Shown here piece by piece: positions 38,880 through 48,689 of a stretch of 64,000 bases of DNA. The translations under genes were made by a program, and so were the position numbers. Numbering within the stretch: the stretch's first letter is position 1; the number at the start of each line of letters is the position of its first letter. Under the pieces are notes generated by a model. That model ran no database searches, had not been told where the DNA came from, and worked only from the letters and a program-made list of their open reading frames with translations. The stretch is from Cohaesibacter celericrescens (GTDB lineage: Bacteria > Pseudomonadota > Alphaproteobacteria > Rhizobiales > Cohaesibacteraceae): assembly GCF_002866925.1 (NCBI RefSeq), contig NZ_PKUQ01000016.1, positions 372,001 through 436,000 on the forward strand, read 5' to 3'.

Positions 38880-39398
38880 TTAGTCAGGAGACATGCGCGG
38901 TTTTTGGGTCATGGATTCAATGAGCATGATCATGGCATATTCAACAGTTGCAGCCCTGACATTCTCACGGTCCATCGCTGCAAAGATTTTTTTTCTATGG
39001 ATTTGCGGATAGTGTTTTGACGAGACAGCAAAATGCACCAGTCCGACTGGTTTGTCCGCGGATCCTCCGGCTGGGCCAGCTATTCCGGTTACCGCGACAG
39101 CAAAATCTGCATTTGAATAATAGATCGCTCCCTCTGCCATGGCACGGACGACTTCTTCACTTACAGCGCCGCATTGTTTGATCATTTCGGGCGGCACATC
39201 TAGCATCTCTGATTTGGCTTCGTTGGAGTAGGTAACAAAGCCACGATCAAAGGCTTTTGATGCGCCCGGTATTTCGGTGAGCGTCGCGCTGATTAGGCCT
39301 GCTGTGCACGATTCCGCCGCTGCAAGCTTGTGATTGTTCTTTCTGGCGATTTCCAAAACTTCATTGGATAGTTCGATCGCATCTACGGGAACATACAT
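38880..39398 (-). CDS. pncC: CinA C-terminal-domain nicotinamide-nucleotide amidase
   Basis: Predicted to deamidate NMN in pyridine nucleotide recycling. 172 residues containing only the CinA C-terminal domain: AAAESCTAGLISATLTEIPGAS with the catalytic Ser and GAVSEEVVRAMAEGA, TGIAGPAGGSADKPVGLV further on. The MoCF-like N-terminal half of full CinA is missing, as in YfaY/YgaD-type short forms. It lies 48 bases after ispDF on the same strand, the usual rhizobial order. Confidence 0.9.
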   Translation of the reverse strand: MYVPVDAIELSNEVLEIARKNNHKLAAAESCTAGLISATLTEIPGASKAFDRGFVTYSNEAKSEMLDVPPEMIKQCGAVSEEVVRAMAEGAIYYSNADFAVAVTGIAGPAGGSADKPVGLVHFAVSSKHYPQIHRKKIFAAMDRENVRAATVEYAMIMLIESMTQKPRMSPD

Positions 39399-39446
39399 GG
39401 TGGGTGTCCTTGCCTGAGCAAAATCGGATTGTGATGGTATCCACTT

Positions 39447-40679
39447 TTAGTCTTCTCTATCGGGGAGTTGTATACATGTGCTCGCCATTGCTGCGATGCC
39501 TTCTTTGCGGCCGGTGAAGCCAAGGCGTTCGCTGGTTGTGGCTTTGACGCTGACACGATTGATCGATATCTCGCAAATGTCTGCTATGGCCTGACGCATT
39601 GCTGGGCGATGTGGGCCGATTTTGGGCGCTTCACATATCAAGGTCAGGTCGATATTTGATATTTTCCCATTGCGTTCTCTAACGCGCCGTACCGCATCTT
39701 TTAAAAACAGATCGGATGCAGTGCCTTTCCATTGCGGGTCGGAGGGCGGGAAGTGCGTTCCGATATCGCCATCTGCTATGGCACCTAGAATGGCATCTGT
39801 AATGGCATGAAGGCCAACATCAGCGTCAGAGTGGCCTTTCAGTTTTTTGTCATGGGGAATTTGAATACCGCCAATGATCACTGCGTCGCCAGCATCAAAG
39901 GCATGAACATCGTAGCCTGTGCCCATGCGTACATCGGTTAACGGGGATGTTGACCCCTGAAGAGAATTTAGACGCGCGTCAGCCATGTCGAGATCTTCCC
40001 GGTTGGTCAATTTTATGTTGGTTGGATCGCCCTCAACGATGTGGACTTCGGCTCCGGCCCATTCTGCAACGGCAGCGTCATCTGTAAACGTCTCTGCGCA
40101 TTGTTGAGCGGCGCGAGTATGGGCGTCGTAGATAAAGTCAAATGCAAACGCCTGCGGGGTTTGCGCAGCCCAGAGGCTGGAGCGGTCGATGGTCTTTTGA
40201 ATGCGCCCCTCTGGGGTGGCTTGCTTGATTGTGTCGGTCACCGGAACCGCAACGAGGCACGCTTTGTGGCTGTGCAAGGCAATGCGACATCTATCCAGTA
40301 TCGCATGTGAGATAAACGGGCGGGCGGCATCATGCACTAGAACGGTGTCTATGCTGTCCTTTTCCAAGGCTCTGAGTCCGCACAAAACAGAGGCTTGTCG
40401 TGTTGTGCCCCCGCGGACTGATGTTCGCAGCTTTTTCTGCGCTTGCTCCGCCAGTTTGCCTTGCAACAATGGGGCGACTGCATTTTTGTAAAGGTCCAGA
40501 TCTTCTTGGGCGATCACCGTCACGATAAGGTCGATGGCATCGCTGGTAAGGAATGTTTCGATGGTTCGGCAGAGTACGGCCTTGCCGGCCAGGGGCACGT
40601 ATTGTTTGGCGACGGCATCGGATGTGCGTCTGGCGCGAACGCCGGATCCTGCGGCGACGATGATTGCTGCGCATGTCAT
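39447..40679 (-). CDS. ispDF: Bifunctional IspD/IspF isoprenoid enzyme
   Basis: Carries two steps of the methylerythritol phosphate pathway: MEP cytidylyltransferase (IspD) and MECDP synthase (IspF). 410 residues from the ATG at 40679; a TTG at 40790 would add 37 residues without family support. IspD half: CAAIIVAAGSGVRARR at the start and VLVHDAARPFI. IspF half from about 250: MGTGYDVHAF with metal-binding Asp-His, GHSDADVGLHAITDAILGA, and ATTSERLGFTGRKEGI. Fusion is common in Alpha- and Epsilonproteobacteria. Confidence 0.95.
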   Translation of the reverse strand: MTCAAIIVAAGSGVRARRTSDAVAKQYVPLAGKAVLCRTIETFLTSDAIDLIVTVIAQEDLDLYKNAVAPLLQGKLAEQAQKKLRTSVRGGTTRQASVLCGLRALEKDSIDTVLVHDAARPFISHAILDRCRIALHSHKACLVAVPVTDTIKQATPEGRIQKTIDRSSLWAAQTPQAFAFDFIYDAHTRAAQQCAETFTDDAAVAEWAGAEVHIVEGDPTNIKLTNREDLDMADARLNSLQGSTSPLTDVRMGTGYDVHAFDAGDAVIIGGIQIPHDKKLKGHSDADVGLHAITDAILGAIADGDIGTHFPPSDPQWKGTASDLFLKDAVRRVRERNGKISNIDLTLICEAPKIGPHRPAMRQAIADICEISINRVSVKATTSERLGFTGRKEGIAAMASTCIQLPDRED

Positions 40680-40883
40680 GATTGCGAGGCTTTCATGGTT
40701 GAGCTTTTGTTCTTGCACTGTTTGTTGCCCTTTGACCGAGTCTTGGTCTGTGTCATCGGGCTGAGTGTATAAGTGTCTGCTTTGCTCCAAACATCAGTTT
40801 GTTCCTATTGCCTTGAGTTAGATTGTGCGCCCGGTCAAGGGAGACATGCCAACTTTATGCAATAAAGGGTGTGAATGTCTAAA

Positions 40884-40895
40884 TAATGATCATTA
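40884..40895. repeat. 12-bp perfect palindrome between ispDF and dusB
   Basis: TAATGATCATTA is its own reverse complement and lies 70 bases before the dusB start and about 205 bases upstream of ispDF. It could be an operator in this divergent region, but palindromes this short also occur by chance in AT-rich DNA. Confidence 0.4.
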
Positions 40896-40964
40896 AAATG
40901 TCTTGCACATATATTAGGCATCTCTATACTGGAACAAAAGATATTTTTGAAAGCTAATCTCTAT

Positions 40965-42002
40965 ATGTCTCTGTCAGCTATCCATAATGCAGCCGCGAGC
41001 CTATCAATCGGTGCTGTTACTGTGCCCAATGGCGTGTTTCTGGCTCCTATGTCCGGTATTACGGATTTGCCATTTCGCGAGTTGGCGGGGCAGTTTGGCG
41101 CTGGTCTGGTTATCTCAGAAATGGTCGCTAGCAAAGCTTTCGCTGTTGGCAAAGAAGAGATGCGTCTCAGAGCTGAGGGGCAAGGCATGGATATACATGC
41201 TGTTCAGTTGGCTGGCAACCGTGCTGATTGGATGGCGGAAGCTGCGCGTTTGAGCGAAGGGGCTGGTGCATCCCTTATCGATATCAATATGGGCTGTCCG
41301 GCCAAGAAAGTCATTTCGGGCTATTCCGGTTCTGCGTTGATGCGGGATCTCGATCAAGCCGTCCGTTTGATTGATGCTGTGGTTGATGCTGTGTCCGTAC
41401 CTGTGACCGTCAAAATGCGCTTGGGTTGGGATAATGCTAGTTTGAATGCAGCTGAATTGTCGTCTCGGGCCGAACAAAGCGGCGTTGCTCTGGTCACTAT
41501 TCATGGACGCACCCGTAATCAGTTCTACAAGGGTTATGCCGATTGGGATGCGATCAAAGCGGTTAAGGATGCGGTGTCCATTCCAGTGATCGCCAACGGT
41601 GATGTGCTGAATGAAGAGGATGCACAAGATATTTTGTCGCGGTCAGGTGCCGATGGTGTGATGGTTGGGCGTGGCGCTTATGGTCGCCCATGGTTGCCCG
41701 GACACATAGCCCATTTTCTGGCTTGCGGTGAGAAGCTAGACCATCCTCGTGGTGATGAATTGTTGGCTCTGGTGATCGACCACTATGATCGGATGATTGA
41801 CTATTATCCAGAGGTGGTTGGTGTGCGGTGCGCGCGTAAGCATCTGGGCTGGTATATGGACCATGCGACCGAACCTATGCAGTCAGCATCCTCACAACTG
41901 GCACGCTTAAGAAAACAAATCCTTACTGCAGATGATCCAGAACAGGTGCGGATTGCATTGCGCGCCTATTTTCAATTTACTGCTGAAAGACAAGTCGCAT
42001 GA
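40965..42002 (+). CDS. dusB: tRNA-dihydrouridine synthase (NifR3/DusB type)
   Basis: Reduces uridine to dihydrouridine in tRNA with FMN. 345 residues from the ATG at 40965; a TTG at 40947 is the alternative. Blocks: [15 protein letters not shown] (FMN site), [21 protein letters not shown] with the catalytic Cys, and [18 protein letters not shown]. First gene of the dusB-ntrB-ntrC operon, the nifR3-ntrBC arrangement of alphaproteobacteria. The stop overlaps the ntrB start by four bases. Confidence 0.95.
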   Translation: MSLSAIHNAAASLSIGAVTVPNGVFLAPMSGITDLPFRELAGQFGAGLVISEMVASKAFAVGKEEMRLRAEGQGMDIHAVQLAGNRADWMAEAARLSEGAGASLIDINMGCPAKKVISGYSGSALMRDLDQAVRLIDAVVDAVSVPVTVKMRLGWDNASLNAAELSSRAEQSGVALVTIHGRTRNQFYKGYADWDAIKAVKDAVSIPVIANGDVLNEEDAQDILSRSGADGVMVGRGAYGRPWLPGHIAHFLACGEKLDHPRGDELLALVIDHYDRMIDYYPEVVGVRCARKHLGWYMDHATEPMQSASSQLARLRKQILTADDPEQVRIALRAYFQFTAERQVA

Positions 42003-43108
42003 GCGAGAGGCAAAAGACCAAAAATGCCGCAGATGTTCCTTATCAGGCAATGATGAGCGCCCTGCCGCATCCCATAATTTTAGTGGATAGGGAGGGATTC
42101 GTTGCCGCTGCTAATGATATGGCGCAGATTTTTTTCCAGTCGAGCGCATCTGTGCTCTCCCGCCAAAGTCTATCCGATCTTCTGCCGTTTGGCAGCCCTG
42201 TTTTGGCGTTGGTTGACCAAGCGCGCGTTCGACTCGCTCCGGTGAATGAATACCGGATTGATATTTCCAATCCGCGCATTGGTGCCGATAAAGTCGTGGA
42301 TGTCTATGCCGCTCCGGTGCCCGATAGAACCGGATCCGTTAGTGTGATGCTACAAGAACGCTCAATTGCAGATAAAATGGATCGTCAACTCACCCATCGT
42401 GATTCTGCACGGTCTGTCACCGGTCTGGCTGCTATGCTGGGACACGAGGTCAAGAACCCCTTGTCGGGCATTCGCGGAGCTGCGCAGTTGTTAGAGAGCT
42501 CGGTTTCGGATGAAGACAGGGCTTTAACGCAATTGATCACGCAAGAGACAGATCGGATTGTGCGGTTGATTGATCGTATGGAAATCTTTTCTGATCAACG
42601 TCCTGTCGAGCGAGAAGGTGTCAATATTCATGTTGTGCTCGATCGTGTAAAGCAATTGGCCAAAGCCGAGTTCGGGGATCGGGTTCGCATTGTTGAGCAA
42701 TATGATCCTTCTTTGCCTTCAGTCTTTGCCAATCAGGATCAGCTTGTGCAGGTCTTTCTGAATCTGGTGAAGAATGCTTCAGAAGCCATTATCGACGTGC
42801 CTGATCCGGAGATTGTTCTTACAACTGCTTTCCGTCCGGGAATTCGTATTCAAGTGCCTGGTTCTACGGAGAAAACCTCGTTGCCTTTGGAAATTTGTGT
42901 AAAGGATAATGGGGCTGGAATACCCAAAGAATTGGAAGATTGCCTGTTTGATCCTTTTGTTACCTCCAAGACCAACGGCTCCGGATTGGGTTTGGCTCTC
43001 GTTGCCAAGCTGATTGGTGACCATGGGGGGGTTATCGAATTTGACGGCAGTGGCCGCCAGACCATTTTCCGCGTGATGCTGCCGACGAGCAGCTCGGAAC
43101 AATTATAG
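41999..43108 (+). CDS. ntrB: Nitrogen regulation sensor kinase NtrB
   Basis: Cytosolic histidine kinase/phosphatase that sets the phosphorylation of NtrC according to PII signals. 369 residues: PAS-like N-terminus ([23 protein letters not shown]), phosphoacceptor His about 148 in [21 protein letters not shown], and HATPase with [17 protein letters not shown] and [12 protein letters not shown]. No membrane segment. Overlaps dusB by ATGA and leads ntrC by 11 bases. Confidence 0.96.
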   Translation: MSERQKTKNAADVPYQAMMSALPHPIILVDREGFVAAANDMAQIFFQSSASVLSRQSLSDLLPFGSPVLALVDQARVRLAPVNEYRIDISNPRIGADKVVDVYAAPVPDRTGSVSVMLQERSIADKMDRQLTHRDSARSVTGLAAMLGHEVKNPLSGIRGAAQLLESSVSDEDRALTQLITQETDRIVRLIDRMEIFSDQRPVEREGVNIHVVLDRVKQLAKAEFGDRVRIVEQYDPSLPSVFANQDQLVQVFLNLVKNASEAIIDVPDPEIVLTTAFRPGIRIQVPGSTEKTSLPLEICVKDNGAGIPKELEDCLFDPFVTSKTNGSGLGLALVAKLIGDHGGVIEFDGSGRQTIFRVMLPTSSSEQL

Positions 43109-43119
43109 GAGTTTGGACC

Positions 43120-44553
43120 ATGTCTAAAGGGACAATCCTTCTTGCCGACGACGATGCTGCCATCCGTACCGTGCTTAATCAGGCTTTGTCGCGTGCGGGT
43201 TATACCGTTCGTTTGACTTCAAACGCCACCACCCTGTGGAGTTGGATTTCACAAGGGGAAGGGGACTTGGTCATTACCGACGTGATTATGCCGGATGAAA
43301 ACATCTTTGATGTTTTGCCTCGCATAAAAAAAGCGCGGCCTCATTTGCCTGTGATTGTGATGAGTGCGCAAAATACCTTCATGACGGCAATCAAGGCATC
43401 TGAGCGCGGGGCTTATGAGTATCTTCCCAAGCCATTCGACCTCAAAGAGTTGATCAGCATTGTTGGAAGAGCGCTTTCCGAGCCTCGGCCCAGTCTTAAG
43501 GCGACAGAAGAAGACAGCATGGATATCCCGCTCATTGGTCGCTCAGCGGCGATGCAGGATATCTACCGCATGCTCGCGCGTTTGATGCAAAATGATCTGA
43601 CGGTCATGGTGACAGGGGAAAGCGGGACCGGCAAGGAATTGGTCGCGCGTGCTTTGCATGATTATGGCAAGCGGCGCAAAGGGCCTTTTGTCGCTATCAA
43701 TATGGCTGCAATTCCGAAGGATTTGATCGAATCCGAATTGTTTGGCCATGAAAAAGGGTCCTTTACAGGAGCGCTTGGGCGCTCTGCCGGTAAGTTCGAG
43801 ATGGCTGAAGGGGGCACTTTGTTCCTCGATGAGATCGGCGATATGCCAATGGAGGCTCAAACTCGCCTATTGCGCGTATTGCAACAGGGTGAGTATACCA
43901 CGGTGGGTGGGCGCACTCCGATTAAGACCAATGTGCGAATCGTAGCTGCGACAAACAAGGATTTACAATCGCTCATCCATCAGGGTTTGTTCCGTGAGGA
44001 TTTGTTCTTTCGGCTCAATGTAGTGCCAATGCGCTTACCGCCTTTGCGTGAGCGTTCAGAAGATATCAAAGATCTTGTCCGGCATTTCTTCGCCATCGGA
44101 GAGCGTGAAGGATTGCAGGCCAAGCAGATTCAGCCAGATGCTTTGGACGTGATGTTGCGGTATCGTTGGCCCGGTAACGTGCGCGAATTGGAAAATCTGG
44201 TGCGCAGATTGGCGGCGCTCTATCCGCAAGAAACAATCACCTCGGCACAGATAGAAAATGAGCTCAATCAGATCAGTCTGACAACGGATATTCAATCAGA
44301 GCAAAAAGTTCAAAATCTGGCTGTGGCAATGGAATCATATCTTGAGCAGTTGTTCAAAGAATTTGGTGATAATCTGCCGCCTCCAGGGCTTTATCACCGC
44401 TTGCTGCGCGAGATTGAATTCCCTCTTATTTGTGCCTCGCTTGCCGCCACCAAAGGCAATCAGATCAAGACAGCCGAATTGCTCGGTTTGAACCGGAATA
44501 CCTTACGTAAGAAAATAAAAGACTTGGATATTCAGGTGGTTAGAGGCGCTTAG
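43120..44553 (+). CDS. ntrC: Nitrogen regulation response regulator NtrC
   Basis: Sigma-54 activator for nitrogen-limitation genes. 477 residues. Receiver domain with the acceptor Asp about 54 in [14 protein letters not shown]+ domain with Walker [13 protein letters not shown], the sigma-54-contact loop in variant GSFTGA, and Walker [14 protein letters not shown]. Fis-type HTH at the end ([17 protein letters not shown]). All activator residues are present, in contrast to NtrX below. Confidence 0.97.
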   Translation: MSKGTILLADDDAAIRTVLNQALSRAGYTVRLTSNATTLWSWISQGEGDLVITDVIMPDENIFDVLPRIKKARPHLPVIVMSAQNTFMTAIKASERGAYEYLPKPFDLKELISIVGRALSEPRPSLKATEEDSMDIPLIGRSAAMQDIYRMLARLMQNDLTVMVTGESGTGKELVARALHDYGKRRKGPFVAINMAAIPKDLIESELFGHEKGSFTGALGRSAGKFEMAEGGTLFLDEIGDMPMEAQTRLLRVLQQGEYTTVGGRTPIKTNVRIVAATNKDLQSLIHQGLFREDLFFRLNVVPMRLPPLRERSEDIKDLVRHFFAIGEREGLQAKQIQPDALDVMLRYRWPGNVRELENLVRRLAALYPQETITSAQIENELNQISLTTDIQSEQKVQNLAVAMESYLEQLFKEFGDNLPPPGLYHRLLREIEFPLICASLAATKGNQIKTAELLGLNRNTLRKKIKDLDIQVVRGA

Positions 44554-44713
44554 TGCAAGTGTGACTAATTGTACCGACCGGTGGTCAAAAGATAGTTGTG
44601 GCTTTTTCGACACAGCTGCTCGCTGAGGCATAGACAGGTATGTGCAGACCTGTCACATTTAGGCAACATTTCAATTGGATAGAAGGGCTTGGATTATTTC
44701 ATGATCGAGTCCT

Positions 44714-47104
44714 TTGCAAAGGAACGTGTTGCGCGTGTCATATTATTCGGAATCTGAGAATGGATTGAATAAAGGGGGACTGTTGGACCCTCTTGCCAGC
44801 AGTGACGGTTCAGCTTCATCTGGTTTGGATAAGTCGGAGCGTCGCGGCAAAGCGCGCATGATTGGTCTTGTTGCCGTTATTCTCGCTGTGGTCTCAGGTG
44901 TTGTCTCCTTTGTTGTCTTGATGGGGCTTACTTCTATTGAGCCGACGGACGATGTTATCAAGATTGCAACGGTCATCAACGGCAGCCTGATGGTGTTGCT
45001 GGCGCTGGTTATCAGTTGGGAAGCCAGCTCCATTTTCCTTGCGCGCCAAAAAGGTCGGGCAGGGGCGCGGTTGCACATCCGGGTGATGGGATTGTTTGCA
45101 TTGGTCGCTGCGGCACCAACGATCATCGTTGCAATTTTTGCCTCCATTACGTTGGATCGAGGGCTGGATCAGTGGTTTTCATCCCGCACACAAGCCATCA
45201 TCAACAGCTCCCAAACCGTTGCCAACGCATACACCAAGGAGCATGCTCGGGTGTTGCGGAATGAGCTTTTGGGTATTGGCCGCGCATTGAATGAAGCTGA
45301 GCCCTATTTTCTTTTGTCCGAAGATCGGTTTCGGGCGATTTTTGCTCAACAGACGCGCCTGCGTGGTATTCCTGCCGCGTTTGTTGTGAGTGCTGATGGC
45401 AAAGAGATGATGGCCTCTCCAAGTCGTCTCGATCAGCCTTTGCCGAACATGCCCAGTCCGGAGCTGTTGGAGCAGGCACACAGTCAGCCTGTATTGATTG
45501 CTTTGGGGGATTCTAATCTTGTTGCCGGCATTGTCCGTCTTGACGAATTCAGCGATGCCTACTTGTTCGTGGTGCGTGTCATTGACCCTGTGGTATCCAA
45601 TTTTCTACGTATGACAACGGAAAATGTGCAGGAATATCAGGCTTTCTTTGATAGTCGATCCAATATTCAAGCCGCATTTGCAATTCTTTATATTGGCGCC
45701 GGTCTCATCATTTTATTGTCGACCACTTGGTTTGCAATTGGATTTGCTAACACTCTGGTCGCGCCGATCCGCCGTTTAATCAGCGCTGCTGAACGGGTGC
45801 GAAATGGCGATTTGTTTGTGCGTTTGCCAGTCGAGGCGGGATCGCCTGACTTTTCGAATCTCAATACCAGTTTTAACGCCATGACCACAGAGTTGCGATT
45901 GCAGCGTGATGAATTGATTTTGGCTCGCGATGCGATTGATGCGCGCCGTCGCTTCACTGAGGCGATGCTTCAAGGGGTCAGTGCAGGTGTTGTGGGGGTG
46001 GATGCGACGGGGCAAATTTCGCTTGCAAACCAATCGGTACAATCGTTGTTGGGTGTGAGTGAACAAGACCTGCTTGGCGAAGAACTCAAGGATGTTTTTC
46101 CAGAATTGTCTGGATTGGTGGAAGAAGCGCAGGATCACATGGGGGTGCGTAAGGATGATCATGTTGCTGTGGTGCGTGATGGCATCGAACACACATTGCG
46201 CGTGCGTGTCACGTCTGAACGCAGCGAAGAAGAAGCCCATTCTTACGTTGTGACACTGGATGATGTAACAGATCTAGTGTCTGCGCAGCGCTCTGCCGCT
46301 TGGGCCGATGTGGCGCGACGGATTGCACATGAGATCAAGAATCCTTTGACGCCGATTCAATTGTCTGCAGAGCGTTTGCGCCGCCGATATGGCAAGAAAA
46401 TTGATCCCGATGATCGCAAGGTTTTTGATCAATGTGTCAGTACTATTGTGCGGCAAGTTGGTGATATTGGCCGAATGGTTGATGAGTTTTCATCTTTCGC
46501 TCGCATGCCTAAACCTGTTTTTGAGCCCGGTGACTTGTCTGAAGTGATCAAACAGTCGGTTTTTTTGGTCGAAGTAGCAAATCATGAAATTTCGTTCGAT
46601 ACAGATATCCCAGAAACAATGCCGGGATATTTTGATCACCGCTTGTTGGCGCAAGCGATGGCAAATATCGTAAAGAATGCCAGCGAAGCAATCGCAGGCC
46701 GAGAGGACAGGGCCGATATCGCGGGGCATGTCCACGTTTGGGCTTCTGAAGACGCCGATTGTTATTGTGTGCGTGTGATCGATAACGGCATCGGGTTTCC
46801 CGCCAACAATCGTCAACGGTTGTTGGAGCCTTATATGACAACGCGTGAGAAAGGCAGTGGACTGGGGCTCGCCATTGTACGCAAAATCTTGCAGGAACAT
46901 GGAGGCTCCATCCTTCTGCGTGATGCTATTGAAGTGTCTGATTTTGAAAGCGGTGCGTGCATAGAGATACGCATTCCAAAAGAATCTGTGGAACAAGCGG
47001 ATGCATTACAGAATGGTTCGGATGACGAGCATAATTCGGGCTTGATCCTGTCGACTATACCCGAGGGTAGTGAACCAAAAATTCAAGAAACGGAAGGAGA
47101 ATGA
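44714..47104 (+). CDS. ntrY: Sensor histidine kinase NtrY
   Basis: Membrane kinase of the NtrYX pair, linked in other alphaproteobacteria to nitrogen, redox and envelope responses. Up to 796 residues. Two membrane helices near 50-110, a third near 118-140, a periplasmic or linker region and another helix near 320-345. HAMP (about 345-400), PAS (about 415-520), phosphoacceptor His about 540 in RRIAHEIKNPLTPIQL, and HATPase with GSGLGLAIVRKI. The start is uncertain: no ATG lies near the 5' end, and TTG 44714, GTG 44726, TTG 44729 and GTG 44735 are candidates. TTG 44729 has AAAGGA 5 bases upstream. Confidence 0.94.
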   Translation: MQRNVLRVSYYSESENGLNKGGLLDPLASSDGSASSGLDKSERRGKARMIGLVAVILAVVSGVVSFVVLMGLTSIEPTDDVIKIATVINGSLMVLLALVISWEASSIFLARQKGRAGARLHIRVMGLFALVAAAPTIIVAIFASITLDRGLDQWFSSRTQAIINSSQTVANAYTKEHARVLRNELLGIGRALNEAEPYFLLSEDRFRAIFAQQTRLRGIPAAFVVSADGKEMMASPSRLDQPLPNMPSPELLEQAHSQPVLIALGDSNLVAGIVRLDEFSDAYLFVVRVIDPVVSNFLRMTTENVQEYQAFFDSRSNIQAAFAILYIGAGLIILLSTTWFAIGFANTLVAPIRRLISAAERVRNGDLFVRLPVEAGSPDFSNLNTSFNAMTTELRLQRDELILARDAIDARRRFTEAMLQGVSAGVVGVDATGQISLANQSVQSLLGVSEQDLLGEELKDVFPELSGLVEEAQDHMGVRKDDHVAVVRDGIEHTLRVRVTSERSEEEAHSYVVTLDDVTDLVSAQRSAAWADVARRIAHEIKNPLTPIQLSAERLRRRYGKKIDPDDRKVFDQCVSTIVRQVGDIGRMVDEFSSFARMPKPVFEPGDLSEVIKQSVFLVEVANHEISFDTDIPETMPGYFDHRLLAQAMANIVKNASEAIAGREDRADIAGHVHVWASEDADCYCVRVIDNGIGFPANNRQRLLEPYMTTREKGSGLGLAIVRKILQEHGGSILLRDAIEVSDFESGACIEIRIPKESVEQADALQNGSDDEHNSGLILSTIPEGSEPKIQETEGE

Positions 47105-47106
47105 CC

Positions 47107-48477
47107 ATGGCAGCAGATATTCTCGTTGTTGATGACGAAGTGGATATTCGCGAATTGGTTGCGGGCCTTCTAGAAGATGAAGGTTATGAGACCCGCATGG
47201 CATCTCATAGTGATGAAGCGCTTGAATTGATTGAGCAACGGCGCCCTTCTCTGGTTTTTCTGGATATTTGGCTACAGGGCTCGCGTCTGGATGGTTTGGC
47301 GCTTTTGGCTGTCATCAAACAAAAGCATCCGGAATTACCGGTGGTGATGATTTCTGGCCACGGCGGCGTTGAAACCGCAGTGGCTGCAATCAAGCGTGGA
47401 GCCTATGATTTTATTGAGAAGCCTTTTAAAGTTGATCGTTTGATACTGGTTGCCGAGCGGGCGTTGGAAGCATCCAATCTCAAGCGGCAGGTCAAGGACT
47501 TGCAGTCACGTAGTGGTGAGACAACCACCTTGGTTGGCTCCAGCGGAGCTATGAACCATCTACGTCAAATGATTCAGCGTGTATCTCAAACCAACAGTCG
47601 AGTCTTGATCTCCGGGCAGTCTGGGTCCGGCAAGGAATTGGTGGCACGCTGTATCCATCAAGAATCAAGACGTGCTGACAATCCGTTTGTTTCTTTTTCG
47701 GCTCTTCAGTTGTCGATAGAAGATCTAGAAATGGAGCTGTTTGGCACTGAGGCCGATGGCTTGAGCATTCGCAAGATTGGTGCTTTGGAAGAGGCTCATG
47801 GCGGCACCTTGTATTTGGAAGAAATCTCTGATTTGCCTATTGAGATCCAGAGCAAATTGACCCGCGTTCTGACAAGTAGCAAATTTTTACGCATTGGCGG
47901 CCAAAAACCGGTTCAGGTTGACCTGAGAATTGTTTCATCTACCTCTCGGAATATGGAGGAATTGGTGAGTGAGGGACGGTTTCGAGAGGATCTGTTCCAT
48001 AGGCTTAATGTGGTGCCATTGGCTGTACCTCCGTTGGCCGAGCGGCGTGAAGATATCCCTGAGCTGGTTTTGCATTTTATGGAACTGCTTTCCGCCACGG
48101 CAGGATTGCCAGCAAGGAAAATTGGTCAAGATGCAATGGCTATTCTGCAAGCGCATGATTGGCCCGGCAATATTCGCCAACTCAAGAATAATATCGAGCG
48201 CTTATTGATCCTGACCAAGGGAGATGAAGACGCTATTATTACCGCAGACTTGTTGCCCAGTGAAGTTGGGGAAACCGCACCCAGTATTCCTGGTGGAGAT
48301 TCCGCGAGCGAACAAATTATGTCCCTCCCGCTCAAAAAAGCCAGAGAAGTGTTTGAGAGGGAATATCTAAAGGCGCAGATTTCGCGATTTGGTGGTAACG
48401 TTTCACGTACAGCGGAATTTGTTGGGATGGAGCGCTCGGCTTTGCATCGTAAACTGAAGAGTCTTGGTGTTGTTTAA
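47107..48477 (+). CDS. ntrX: Response regulator NtrX, lacking the GAFTGA loop
   Basis: Partner of NtrY. 456 residues from the ATG at 47107 (GGAG 7 bases upstream; an ATG at 47101 overlaps ntrY). Receiver Asp about 53 in VFLDIWLQGS. AAA+ Walker A GQSGSGKELVAR. Where NtrC has [11 protein letters not shown] this protein has TEADGLSIRKIG, so the sigma-54 contact loop is missing, and Walker B reads LYLEEISDLP with Glu for the usual Asp. C-terminal Fis-type HTH: RTAEFVGMERSALHRKL. Family members elsewhere also lack GAFTGA and act at non-sigma-54 promoters. Confidence 0.95.
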   Translation: MAADILVVDDEVDIRELVAGLLEDEGYETRMASHSDEALELIEQRRPSLVFLDIWLQGSRLDGLALLAVIKQKHPELPVVMISGHGGVETAVAAIKRGAYDFIEKPFKVDRLILVAERALEASNLKRQVKDLQSRSGETTTLVGSSGAMNHLRQMIQRVSQTNSRVLISGQSGSGKELVARCIHQESRRADNPFVSFSALQLSIEDLEMELFGTEADGLSIRKIGALEEAHGGTLYLEEISDLPIEIQSKLTRVLTSSKFLRIGGQKPVQVDLRIVSSTSRNMEELVSEGRFREDLFHRLNVVPLAVPPLAERREDIPELVLHFMELLSATAGLPARKIGQDAMAILQAHDWPGNIRQLKNNIERLLILTKGDEDAIITADLLPSEVGETAPSIPGGDSASEQIMSLPLKKAREVFEREYLKAQISRFGGNVSRTAEFVGMERSALHRKLKSLGVV

Positions 48478-48689
48478 TGCCCGTGCCAATCGATGGCTCG
48501 CCGGGGGTTGCTTTGTTTGGCGCGAAGATTTCCGATCCAGTATGTTTATATAGGATTGGGCCTTGGCTCATTATGTGCAATAAAGCGTGAACATTATTTT
48601 GCTGGTGCTGCGATTTTTGACCCAGAAACGCTGTGTGTTAATATTGGACCGACCGGTCATAAGGCAATGAAAGAAGAGAGCTGTCAGCT

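Noticed and set aside
40680-40790. Longer TTG start for ispDF
   Set aside because: Adds 37 polar residues not seen in the family; the ATG at 40679 directly begins the IspD nucleotide-binding block.
44554-44713. Sigma-54 promoter before ntrY
   Set aside because: I looked for TGGC-N7-TTGC spacing and found no acceptable match in the gap.
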